Assembly (NCBI GenBank): GCA_031394355.1
Contig: JANNSU010000033.1
Coordinates: 1 to 9,010 of the forward strand
Direction of reading: 5' to 3'
Source of the DNA: JAEUMY01 sp031394355
GTDB lineage: Bacteria > Pseudomonadota > Gammaproteobacteria > Burkholderiales > Usitatibacteraceae
DNA length: 9,010 nucleotides
Positions 1 to 5,784 of this stretch are shown piece by piece. A model generated the notes under the pieces. It was given only the letters and a program-made list of their open reading frames with translations. It made no database searches and was not told the origin of the DNA. Position 1 is the first letter of the stretch, and the number at the start of each line of letters is the position of its first letter. The position numbers and the translations under genes are program-made.

Positions 1-1
1 C

Positions 2-271
2 CCTGTCCCCGCCGAGCTCAAAGCCGACCCGATCCTGTGGAGCGGCTGCATCAGCGGGGCTTTCGAGGAACAGGAATTCCTGCGGGCTTTCGCGACCGCC
101 GGCTTCGGCCCCGCGCTGCTGGTCACTCGGCAAGTGGAACCTTGGACCGTGGTCGAAGGGATTGAATTCCGCAGCGTTACGGCACGAGCGATCAAGAGTG
201 GCGGCTTGCCCCTGACCAATTCCCCTCCAGCCGATGCTGGTGCCTGTTGCGATCCGGAGAAATGCTGCTGA
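2..271 (+). CDS. ArsM-like SAM-dependent methyltransferase, C-terminal fragment
   Basis: The frame is open from the window edge and ends at TGA 269-271, giving 89 residues of a protein whose start lies upstream. The stretch reading PILWSGCISGAF, then EFLRAFATAGFG, then EGIEFRSVTARA resembles the region after the SAM-binding core in arsenite methyltransferase (ArsM)-like proteins, which transfer methyl groups from S-adenosylmethionine to As(III) in the cytoplasm. The SAM-binding Rossmann core itself is not in the window. The protein ends in a Cys-rich tail, ACCDPEKCC; Cys pairs at the C-terminus occur in ArsM proteins and can bind metalloids, but that role is inferred here. Many relatives of this subfamily, as I recall them, continue well past the RSVT motif, so the tail may be a shortened or replaced end. 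It could instead be another class I methyltransferase with an ArsM-like accessory region. Confidence 0.6.
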   Translation, partial: PVPAELKADPILWSGCISGAFEEQEFLRAFATAGFGPALLVTRQVEPWTVVEGIEFRSVTARAIKSGGLPLTNSPPADAGACCDPEKCC

Positions 272-273
272 GA

Positions 274-373
274 CATTCATTGGTCCGCAGATTTCGCGGA
301 TGTACGCAGACTCAGTTCGCATTGATTTGCATTGAATCTGCGTCTTTCGGCGAAATCTGTGGACCAAATGAAG
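274..373. repeat. ~100-bp imperfect palindromic repeat (REP/MITE-like)
   Basis: The arms GGTCCGCAGATTTCGC (282-297) and GCGAAATCTGTGGACC (350-365) are inverted copies with one mismatch. A second inner pair, ACGCAGACTCA (304-314) and TGAATCTGCGT (333-343), also has one mismatch. Similarity continues weakly outward to about 274 and 373. As RNA it would fold into a long interrupted hairpin. It lies directly after the methyltransferase stop and just beyond the 3' end of the DUF1501 remnant, so it may act as a transcription stop or be a non-autonomous mobile repeat. No target-site duplication is evident. Confidence 0.7.
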
Positions 374-379
374 TAGTAC

Positions 380-553
380 TTACGCCAGCAGCTCCTTGAC
401 GACCTTTCCCGCCACGTCGGTGAGCCGGAAGTCGCGGCCTTGGTAGCGGTAGATGAGACGCTCGTGATCGACGCCGAGGAGCCCGAGCATGGTGGCGTGG
501 AGGTCGTTGACTTCGACGATGTTTTCGACGGCGTTGTAGCCAAGGTCGTCGGC
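380..553 (-). pseudogene. C-terminal remnant of a DUF1501 protein
   Basis: On the minus strand about 57 codons read DDLGYNAVENIVEVNDLHAT, then a GLLGVDHERL segment, then YQGRDFRLTDVAGKVVKELLA, ending at TAA (380-382). This matches the C-terminal signature of DUF1501 proteins (sulfatase-fold exported proteins): the conserved DDxGYxAVEN, V-x-DLHAT-x-LxLLGxDHE-x-L and GRDFRLTDV blocks in order. The expected upstream part of this family, several hundred residues, is missing. Beyond about position 553 the frame stays open to 637 but no longer resembles the family. It is therefore a 5'-deleted remnant whose break lies close to the break of the TPR gene that follows. It is most likely not functional. 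Confidence 0.7.
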
Positions 554-569
554 GGTTGCAAGCATCCAG

Positions 570-1244
570 GTGGCGAGGTCGAAGGGTGTGCTCGCCGGGC
601 TCGACTCTGCACCTCGCGCACGAGATGCCTTCATCAAGTCCGTTGAACTTGACCCGAAGGACTTTCAGTCACGCTGGGACCTGAATCGGTTCTACCTGGA
701 AGCGCCAGGCGTCGTGGGTGGCAGTGTGCAGGCCGCCATCGCGAACAGCGAGGACCACCGCAAGCTGAATGTGTCACAGGGGCTGCTGCTGCGTGCCCAG
801 ACTCATATCCATCAACGCGAGTTCGACAAGGCCGAGGCCGTGCTCGCAAGCGCTGTTCCCGCCGGTGACGATCTGGTGCAGCGCAAGCTTGCAGAGCTTT
901 GGACTTCGCTGGGGTTTGCAATGTTCAAGGACAGCAAGGCGGAGCTTGCCCGGGGCGTGTTCGAGCGCAGGGTCGCCGTGGAGGAGGGTAATGCCCAGTT
1001 TCACTATCTGCTGGCGCGTGCCCATCTGCGGTTGAATTCGCTCAACCCTGCGATCGCGTCGCTGGAGCGCGCCTTGAGAATCAAGGCTGATGACGTGGAC
1101 AGCTACTTCGCCCTGGCTTTCGCGCAGGAAGCCAAGGGAGACATGCCCAAAGCGATTGCCGCCTTCGAGAAAATCCTCGAGTTGTCGCCAACGGGAAATT
1201 TCTCTGCAGCAGCGAAAGCGCGGCTGGAGGCGCTCAGGAAGTAG
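570..1244 (+). CDS. Tetratricopeptide-repeat protein, probably 5'-truncated
   Basis: This frame gives up to 224 residues from a GTG at 570 and stops at TAG 1242-1244. TPR-type helix pairs are visible: ARDAFIKSVELDPKDFQSRW near residue 16, a middle block around AEAVLASAV, NAQFHYLLARAHLRLNSLNP near 140, and two final units ending in FEKILELSPTG. TPR proteins are scaffolds for protein-protein contacts. The sequence begins in the middle of a TPR unit, without the signal peptide and first repeats expected for exported relatives, and no ribosome-binding site precedes 570. The upstream bases belong to the truncated DUF1501 remnant on the other strand. The simplest reading is a deletion or rearrangement that removed the 5' part, with 570 being only an accidental start. 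The remaining frame is intact and could be expressed if transcribed from upstream. Confidence 0.65.
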   Translation: MARSKGVLAGLDSAPRARDAFIKSVELDPKDFQSRWDLNRFYLEAPGVVGGSVQAAIANSEDHRKLNVSQGLLLRAQTHIHQREFDKAEAVLASAVPAGDDLVQRKLAELWTSLGFAMFKDSKAELARGVFERRVAVEEGNAQFHYLLARAHLRLNSLNPAIASLERALRIKADDVDSYFALAFAQEAKGDMPKAIAAFEKILELSPTGNFSAAAKARLEALRK

Positions 1245-1309
1245 TGGCACCAGCAGGGGCGATTCGAGTCGTGATCAATCGCGGTGATTTGGCGTGATGC
1301 CGCCTTGCT

Positions 1310-1321
1310 GCGAATATTCGC
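1310..1321. repeat. Dispersed palindrome GCGAATATTCGC, copy 1
   Basis: This is a perfect 12-bp palindrome, and flanking T and A extend it to 14 bp (TGCGAATATTCGCA). It lies 66 bases after the TPR gene stop. Confidence 0.8.
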
Positions 1322-1497
1322 ATTGCCCGGCTGTGCGGCACTCACTCTGCATGGCCCCGCTGTTGTGACAGCCTCGCCGCTTCAAACGTGAAGCGCCCGG
1401 GTCTCGAATGCACAAGCCGCCCGCTGCAGACCCATCAAGGCATGATGGGGCGCGAACGACCCGGTCTGTGGCAGACTTCGCCAGCCATCGGGCCGGT

Positions 1498-1509
1498 GCG
1501 AATATTCGC
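1498..1509. repeat. Dispersed palindrome GCGAATATTCGC, copy 2
   Basis: This is a perfect 12-bp palindrome, 74 bases before the peptidase start. Its right flank, GATGTG, is shared with the copy at 4435, so the shared unit reads GTGCGAATATTCGCGATGTG. Confidence 0.8.
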
Positions 1510-1582
1510 GATGTGCGGTGCCAGCATCGGTCCGTTCCCGACAATCATGCAGCTCCTGCAATCCACTGTACGGACGTGACCC

Positions 1583-3649
1583 ATGCCGCAAATCTCCAGG
1601 TTCTTTGTACCCTTGGCCCGCCTGGCTGTCTTCGCTGTGTTGGGGCTGATGCCTGCCGCATCTCTGCTGGCGCAAACACCGGCCGCTTCGACGAAGAAAT
1701 TTGAAAGGGCCGCCGACATCCCCATCGATGTCTTCTTCCGCCGCGCGCAATATGCCAGCATTCAGCTCTCGCCGGACGGCAGCAAGCTCGCAGGCGTCGT
1801 GCCGCTGAATGGCCGCGGCAATCTGGTCGTCATCGATATCAAGGCGCAGAAGTCGACCATCATCTCGTCATTCAAGGATGCGGACGTATCCAGCTTTCAG
1901 TGGATCAACAACAGCCGTCTCTACCTCACGTCAGCTGACCTCGCTGAAGCCACGGGCAGCATCTACCTCAAAGGCGCCTATGCCATCGATAGCGACGGCA
2001 GCAACATGCGCGAGATGATCTGGCCGCTGGAGCGCGGTCAGGCACGTCAGGCGCGGCGCGATTCAATCAGCCTGAGCGGGGCGGGTGCGACGCTGTACAT
2101 CCTTTCACGCACGTTCGATGAAACAGGTGATGTCATCGCCGAGATCGCCGGGCGCTCGGGCCGGTCCGTTGATGTGTATCGATACAACACCCGCACGGCC
2201 GAACACAAGCTGCTCACATTCGACAATCCCGGCAACGTGGTTCGCTGGGTGGTGGACAGGAATCTGGTGCCGCGTGTTGCAGTGCGGTTGGAGGATCGCG
2301 TCGACCCGACCAAGCCCCGCGTCAGCACGATTTGGCATCGTGCAGCGGAGGGCAAGCCTTGGGAGCAAATCGGTGTGGCCTCCAGCTCCGATGTGCCAGG
2401 CGGCATCTCACCCCTTGCCTTCGACTTCGACAACCAGACGCTGTATGTCTCAAGCAATGTCGGCATGGACAAGCGCGCGCTCTTCAAATACGACATCGCC
2501 GGGCGGAAGTTGGGCGAGAAGCTGGTGCAGCATCCGCTGATCGATCTCTCCGGCGGGCTCATCTTCAGCCGCAAGAAGCAGGCGCTGGTGGGCTTGCGCT
2601 TCAGCGCCGACAAGGAAGAGACGATCTGGTTTGATGACGACATGGGCAAGCTGCAGGCCTCGATGGATCGCACTTTCCCCAATTCGGTGAACACCATCGC
2701 CTACGCGCCGGACAGCGAGCGCTACACGCTCATCTACTCGCATTCCGACACACGGCCCGGCGAGTACTACCTGTACGACGCTGAGTCGAAGAAGCTGCAG
2801 GTCGTGGCGCGCACACGCGAGTGGCTGCAACCCGAGCTCATGGCCACGCGCAGATACGTGAAGTACAAGGCGCGCGACGGGATGGAGATTCCGGCATGGG
2901 TCACCATCCCCAAGGGGAGCGAGGGCAAGAAGCTGCCGCTGGTGGTGCACATCCACGGCGGCCCTTGGGTGCGCTCGTATTACGGCACCGCGTGGGGGCG
3001 CTGGCCGGTTGCGCAATTCCTCGCTTCACGTGGCTATGCCGTGCTGGAGCCGGAGCCGCGCGGCTCCACCGGATTCGGCCGCAAGCACTACATGTCGGCC
3101 ATGAAGCAATGGGGTCTGGCCATGCAGGACGACATCACCGATGGCGCGCTGCATCTCGTCAATGAGGGAATGGTGGACAAGGACCGCATGTGCCTCTATG
3201 GCGCCAGCTACGGCGGCTATGCCACGCTGCAGGGGCTGGTGAAGGATCCTGACATGTGGCGCTGCGGTGTGTCCTACGTCGCCGTGACGGATTTGGAGCT
3301 GATGCAGACGGTGCAGTGGTCCGACACCGCGCGTTTCAGCGATTTCTACGAGACCGACTTCAAGCGCCGCGTAGGCGACAAGGACGCAGACCGCGAGCAG
3401 TTCAACAAGACGTCACCTGCCAAAAACGCGGACAGGATCAAGGCGCCCGTTTTGCTGGTCATGGGTGGAGAGGACATACGTGTACCCATCATCCACGGCA
3501 CCACCATGCGCGACGCCATGCAGCGCGCGGGCAAGCCGCTGGAGTACGTCGTCTATAACGATGAGGCGCATGGCTTCAACAAGCATGAGAACGTCGTGGA
3601 CTTTTACACGCGGGTGGAGAAGTTTCTGGGGCTGCATTTGAAGCAGTGA
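1583..3649 (+). CDS. Exported S9 family (prolyl oligopeptidase-type) serine peptidase
   Basis: The 688-residue product would hydrolyse peptides in the periplasm or outside the cell. An N-terminal signal peptide is clear: a basic start, a hydrophobic run (LAVFAVLGLMPAASLLA) and a likely cleavage near AQTPA at about residue 31. Residues ~50-410 contain repeating beta-strand motifs such as LSPDGSKLAG and the APDSERY segment, as in the beta-propeller that limits substrate size in this family. The alpha/beta-hydrolase domain follows. It has HIHGGPW (456-462), the nucleophile elbow YGASYGGYA with Ser542, Asp631 in GGEDIRVP and His663 in DEAHGF, so the triad is complete and correctly spaced. Length fits the dipeptidyl/acylaminoacyl peptidase branch. 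The ATG at 1583 puts the signal peptide at the N-terminus; the ribosome-binding site is weak (GGA about 10 bases upstream). Exact cleavage preference cannot be read from the sequence. Confidence 0.93.
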   Translation: MPQISRFFVPLARLAVFAVLGLMPAASLLAQTPAASTKKFERAADIPIDVFFRRAQYASIQLSPDGSKLAGVVPLNGRGNLVVIDIKAQKSTIISSFKDADVSSFQWINNSRLYLTSADLAEATGSIYLKGAYAIDSDGSNMREMIWPLERGQARQARRDSISLSGAGATLYILSRTFDETGDVIAEIAGRSGRSVDVYRYNTRTAEHKLLTFDNPGNVVRWVVDRNLVPRVAVRLEDRVDPTKPRVSTIWHRAAEGKPWEQIGVASSSDVPGGISPLAFDFDNQTLYVSSNVGMDKRALFKYDIAGRKLGEKLVQHPLIDLSGGLIFSRKKQALVGLRFSADKEETIWFDDDMGKLQASMDRTFPNSVNTIAYAPDSERYTLIYSHSDTRPGEYYLYDAESKKLQVVARTREWLQPELMATRRYVKYKARDGMEIPAWVTIPKGSEGKKLPLVVHIHGGPWVRSYYGTAWGRWPVAQFLASRGYAVLEPEPRGSTGFGRKHYMSAMKQWGLAMQDDITDGALHLVNEGMVDKDRMCLYGASYGGYATLQGLVKDPDMWRCGVSYVAVTDLELMQTVQWSDTARFSDFYETDFKRRVGDKDADREQFNKTSPAKNADRIKAPVLLVMGGEDIRVPIIHGTTMRDAMQRAGKPLEYVVYNDEAHGFNKHENVVDFYTRVEKFLGLHLKQ

Positions 3650-3708
3650 GTAGTGCGAGCAGTTCGAGCCTACTGGGCTTGGGCTGGACGCCGCTGCGGT
3701 CGAAAGGA

Positions 3709-3737
3709 TTTGAGCATCGCCTGAAGCGAGGCTCAAA
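3709..3737 (+). terminator. Possible terminator hairpin after the peptidase gene
   Basis: TTTGAGC (3709-3715) pairs with GCTCAAA (3731-3737), and an inner CGC/GCG pairing closes a CTGAA loop. It lies 60 bases after the peptidase stop, in a gap between convergent genes where a terminator is expected. No T-run follows, so the assignment is weak. The bases after it, AATATTCGC (3739-3747), look like a decayed half of the dispersed palindrome. Confidence 0.3.
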
Positions 3738-3773
3738 CAATATTCGCAAGGGGCAGAACATTCATCGATCATC

Positions 3774-3857
3774 CGTAGCCCGGAAGGAGCGCAGCGTATT
3801 CCGGGAATTCCGTGCTCACTTCCATCCCGGATTGCGCATTGCTGCATCCGGGCTACG
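3774..3857. repeat. REP-like palindromic element, copy A (84 bp)
   Basis: Terminal arms CGTAGCCCGG (3774-3783) and CCGGGCTACG (3848-3857) are perfect inverted repeats, and the inner parts (GGAGCGCAGCG and TTGCGCATTGCTGCATCC) also pair imperfectly. An element of the same length with recognisably similar sequence lies at 4602-4685. Extragenic palindromes with GTAGCCCGG ends are common in proteobacterial genomes. They are typically spread by RAYT-type transposases, none of which is in this window. This copy runs almost directly into the palindrome at 3863. Confidence 0.8.
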
Positions 3858-3862
3858 ACGCT

Positions 3863-3874
3863 GCGAATATTCGT
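3863..3874. repeat. Dispersed palindrome, copy 3 (one mismatch)
   Basis: The sequence GCGAATATTCGT differs from the perfect palindrome only in its last base. It starts 5 bases after REP-like copy A, in the gap between the convergent peptidase and membrane-protein genes. Confidence 0.7.
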
Positions 3875-3920
3875 ACACCGCATGCCATGCATCCCCGCCC
3901 CGGCAGACCTGACACCCTCC

Positions 3921-4319
3921 CTACTCCGAAGGCGGCTTCGCCTCTTCCTTGGGCTTGTCCTCATCCAGAAACCGCTGCGGAATGCCAGTCGCCCACCACA
4001 GCCTCGGCAGGAATACGAAGATGCCAAGGCCAAGCGCCGCCAACACGATCAGGGCAAGGTCTTCGTCGCTGTGCGCCCCGCCTTTGAACATCGTGGTTGA
4101 AGGATCGGTATTGGGAAAAGCCGCGATCAGGACAAATCCTGCCAGCATGACGATGCCGTAGACATCCTCCTTCATGAATGCGACAGGCCTCATCAGAAGC
4201 ATTTCGATGAAGTTGAAGTTGCTGCGCGGGTTGTCCGTGCGACGGTTGCGCTTGACGAGCAGAATGCAGAACGAGACGATGCATACCAGAAACAGCAGGA
4301 AGAACATTGCATCGCTCAT
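3921..4319 (-). CDS. Small membrane protein of unknown function, three predicted helices
   Basis: This minus-strand gene encodes 132 residues and ends at TAG (3921-3923). I do not recognise the family. Hydrophobic segments at about residues 5-22, 53-69 and 88-104 suggest three inner-membrane helices. The first is followed by a positive patch (KRNRR), which favours an outside N-terminus and a cytoplasmic loop. The C-terminal tail is hydrophilic and charged (DEDKPKEEAKPPSE). The frame stays open upstream to 4478, but the ATG at 4317-4319 is the better start: it has an AAGGAG ribosome-binding site at 4326-4331 (spacing 6) and places the first helix at the N-terminus. The gene is convergent with the peptidase and divergent from the gene at 4549. 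No motif points to transport or enzymatic activity. Confidence 0.75.
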   Translation of the reverse strand: MSDAMFFLLFLVCIVSFCILLVKRNRRTDNPRSNFNFIEMLLMRPVAFMKEDVYGIVMLAGFVLIAAFPNTDPSTTMFKGGAHSDEDLALIVLAALGLGIFVFLPRLWWATGIPQRFLDEDKPKEEAKPPSE

Positions 4320-4434
4320 CAAATGCTCCTTCAGGAATGGTTTCTGTCGGCACCGGATTCCGGCCCAGTGGCTGACGGCAGAATAGCAGAGGGTGCCAGA
4401 GATTCGGGCCACGGGGCGCGGTTTCGGGGCCAGT

Positions 4435-4446
4435 GCGAATATTCGC
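4435..4446. repeat. Dispersed palindrome GCGAATATTCGC, copy 4
   Basis: This is a perfect 12-bp copy in the divergent gap between the membrane-protein gene and the gene at 4549. The 20-base unit GTGCGAATATTCGCGATGTG is identical to copy 2. Confidence 0.8.
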
Positions 4447-4497
4447 GATGTGTTCGCAATCTGCGCGCAATATGCCACCCCGACACGCTCTGTGCAG

Positions 4498-4598
4498 CTT
4501 GGTTAGCATGTCTGCTGTTTCGCTCCCGTCACCCCCGGACACACCGCCATGCACCCTACCAGCAAGGTCCATTCCTCCGCCTACATGCAGCGCCTGCA
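4498..4598 (+). repeat. Duplicated leader and 5' end of the cyclase gene, copy 1
   Basis: This 101-bp stretch matches 6212-6315. The last 72 bases (4527-4598 against 6244-6315) differ at a single position just before the start codon. The upstream ~30 bases are looser but still alignable, sharing TTAGCATGTC. The copy carries the ATG and 17 following codons of the cyclase, ending in the shared peptide AYMQRL plus one diverging residue. Confidence 0.9.
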
Positions 4599-5424
4599 TC
4601 CAGTAGCCAGGACGGAGCGCGGCGCATTTCGGGATTCTCGTGCTCACGACCATCCCGGATTTCGCGCTACTGCATCCGGGCTACGACGTTGCGTGGGGCT
4701 CGCGTTGGTATTGCTGATGTCGCTCGCTGTGCCAGCACAAGCACAAGCAGAGACAGCGGCACCGCCCAAGGGTGGATTGGTCAGATTCGACGGTCCATTG
4801 CCTCCCGTCCCCGAAGAGATCAAGTCAGGTGCACAGGACGTGCGCGCCGAGCTTCTCATCAAGGTGAATAAGCGGGGCCAGGTAGAGTCGGCAGGGGTCG
4901 TCGGAGAATCCACGAGCGCATGGACAGAGGCGGCGCGCAAGGCTGCGGCGTCGTGGGTGGTGGTGCCTGCGGCGTCCGCAGATTGCCAATTGCAGCCCTA
5001 TGAGACGCGAATTGTCATCTCCGCAAGCGCGAAGAGTGAGCGCCCTGCGGTCCGATATTCGGCTGGGGCGTTGGTGCCGAGAACATACATTGCCATCACC
5101 GGGTCAGCGTTGCTTGAGGATGATTGGTTCCTTGACACTTCGCGAAATCCCAACTGGATCGCGGTTGCTGCGGTGCTGACTGTCGACAATGCGTCTGGAA
5201 GAGTCACGAACTCGGATGTGCGTGACATGATGTTGAACCGCGGCTTCGCTCGCAACGCAGAGCGCAATATCTACAAAAAGTCGGCTGACATGTACCTCGA
5301 CGCCGTCCGGTTTCCCGAGCGGAAGATGGAGGGCTCGCGCCAGGAATGTGTCACCTCAATCGTGCCCGTAGGGTCGCGGATCAACAGCATGGAGCGGTCT
5401 GCAGAGCCGGAGGGGCGGCGGTAG
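4549..5424 (+). CDS. Exported protein with two TonB-C-like halves and a patchwork N-terminus
   Basis: The frame runs from ATG 4549 to TAG 5422-5424, 291 residues. Residues 1-17 are nearly the same as the start of the cyclase at 6266, and residues ~18-46 are encoded by REP-like copy B. A signal-peptide-like segment follows: CVGLALVLLMSLAVPAQAQA, with RR just before it. The mature part has two weakly similar blocks. One (about residues 96-165) reads VRAELLIKVNKRGQVESAG and then AARKAAASWVVVPA, which fits the TonB C-terminal fold pattern of a strand, a glycine turn, a helix and a tryptophan strand. The other (about 203-285) begins WIAVAAVLTVDNASGRV. TonB-C-like domains act in the periplasm. This protein lacks a Pro-rich spacer and a membrane anchor, so classical energy transduction is unlikely. 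The only alternative start near the body, GTG 4693, has no ribosome-binding site and no basic N-region. Function is unknown. Confidence 0.7.
   Translation: MHPTSKVHSSAYMQRLHPVARTERGAFRDSRAHDHPGFRATASGLRRCVGLALVLLMSLAVPAQAQAETAAPPKGGLVRFDGPLPPVPEEIKSGAQDVRAELLIKVNKRGQVESAGVVGESTSAWTEAARKAAASWVVVPAASADCQLQPYETRIVISASAKSERPAVRYSAGALVPRTYIAITGSALLEDDWFLDTSRNPNWIAVAAVLTVDNASGRVTNSDVRDMMLNRGFARNAERNIYKKSADMYLDAVRFPERKMEGSRQECVTSIVPVGSRINSMERSAEPEGRR
4602..4685. repeat. REP-like palindromic element, copy B (84 bp), inside a coding frame
   Basis: The element is the same length as the one at 3774-3857 and similar along its whole length, including GTGCTCAC in the centre and CCGGGCTACG at the right end (4676-4685). 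Its left arm has decayed (AGTAGCCAGG). It begins 3 bases after the duplicated cyclase segment and is read through as about codons 18-46 of the gene starting at 4549. Confidence 0.75.
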
Positions 5425-5435
5425 TTGCCAGTGGT

Positions 5436-5447
5436 GCGAATATTCGC
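5436..5447. repeat. Dispersed palindrome GCGAATATTCGC, copy 5
   Basis: This is a perfect copy, extendable to the 14-bp TGCGAATATTCGCA, 11 bases after the stop of the TonB-C-like gene. The rest of the gap up to 5580 holds only the putative vapB control region. Confidence 0.8.
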
Positions 5448-5550
5448 ATGTGAGGAGTGGCGAGAAACTTGGTCCGGCTCAACGCTTGACCAATGTTCGC
5501 GGTAGCCAGTCTGGTGTCGAGCTGCGGCCATCTGGCGTAGCGCACCATTG

Positions 5551-5568
5551 GTGTGTAGACTTTCACAC
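5551..5568. promoter_or_regulatory. Candidate vapBC operator
   Basis: GTGTG (5551-5555) and CACAC (5564-5568) form an inverted repeat just before the AAGGAG ribosome-binding site of vapB. It also spans a -10-like TAGACT (5556-5561), with no good -35 visible. VapB/VapC complexes usually bind inverted repeats in this position to repress their own operon. The repeat is short, so this is a tentative call. Confidence 0.35.
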
Positions 5569-5580
5569 AAGGAGTCACAC

Positions 5581-5784
5581 ATGGCAACCAATCTCGCAAT
5601 TGATCCCGACCTGCTGGACAAAGCGGTACAAGTCAGTGGGGAGCGCACCAAGAAGGCCGCTGTTACCAAGGCGCTGCAGGAGTTCATCGCCCGGCGTGAG
5701 CAACGACATGTGGCGGACCTGCTGGGCAAGCTTGAATGGGATGCGTCGTACGACTACAAGACCGAGCGGACGCGCCGGAAGTGA
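5581..5784 (+). CDS. vapB: VapB family antitoxin
   Basis: The product of 67 residues would neutralise the toxin encoded directly downstream and, with it, repress the operon. The N-terminus MATNLAIDPDLLDKAV and the following KKAAVTKALQEFIARREQ fit the short strand plus two helices of the ribbon-helix-helix-like DNA-binding domain in this VapB class. The C-terminal part, LLGKLEWDASYDYK, matches the segment that wraps around the PIN toxin. The frame is open from 5548, but the ATG at 5581 has an ideal AAGGAG site six bases upstream and begins at the family's conserved N-terminus. The last bases overlap the vapC start by four (GTGA), a sign of coupled translation. Confidence 0.9.
   Translation: MATNLAIDPDLLDKAVQVSGERTKKAAVTKALQEFIARREQRHVADLLGKLEWDASYDYKTERTRRK

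Larger units (their letters stand above)
1245..1582. other. Intergenic region with two palindromes and a hairpin
   Basis: These 338 bases hold no convincing gene. They contain two copies of the GCGAATATTCGC palindrome (1310-1321 and 1498-1509) and a perfect 7-bp hairpin with a 4-base loop, CGCTTCAAACGTGAAGCG (1378-1395). A shorter 5-bp hairpin lies at 1464-1476. The promoter of the peptidase gene should lie here, but I could not identify -35 and -10 boxes with confidence. Short frames in this stretch look like random openings. Confidence 0.6.

Noticed and set aside
2047..2697. A 216-codon minus-strand frame and several others inside the peptidase gene.
   Set aside because: The plus-strand peptidase has a full domain set with its catalytic triad, so these are shadow frames.
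3961..4653. A 230-codon minus-strand frame that shares a peptide with a minus-strand frame at 6206-6655.
   Set aside because: The shared peptide is only the reverse reading of the duplicated cyclase leader. The frame overlaps the membrane-protein gene, which has a good ribosome-binding site.
1310..5447. Reading the regularly recurring palindrome as a CRISPR array.
   Set aside because: Spacing ranges from under 200 to over 2000 bases, whole genes lie between copies, and the repeat is too short.
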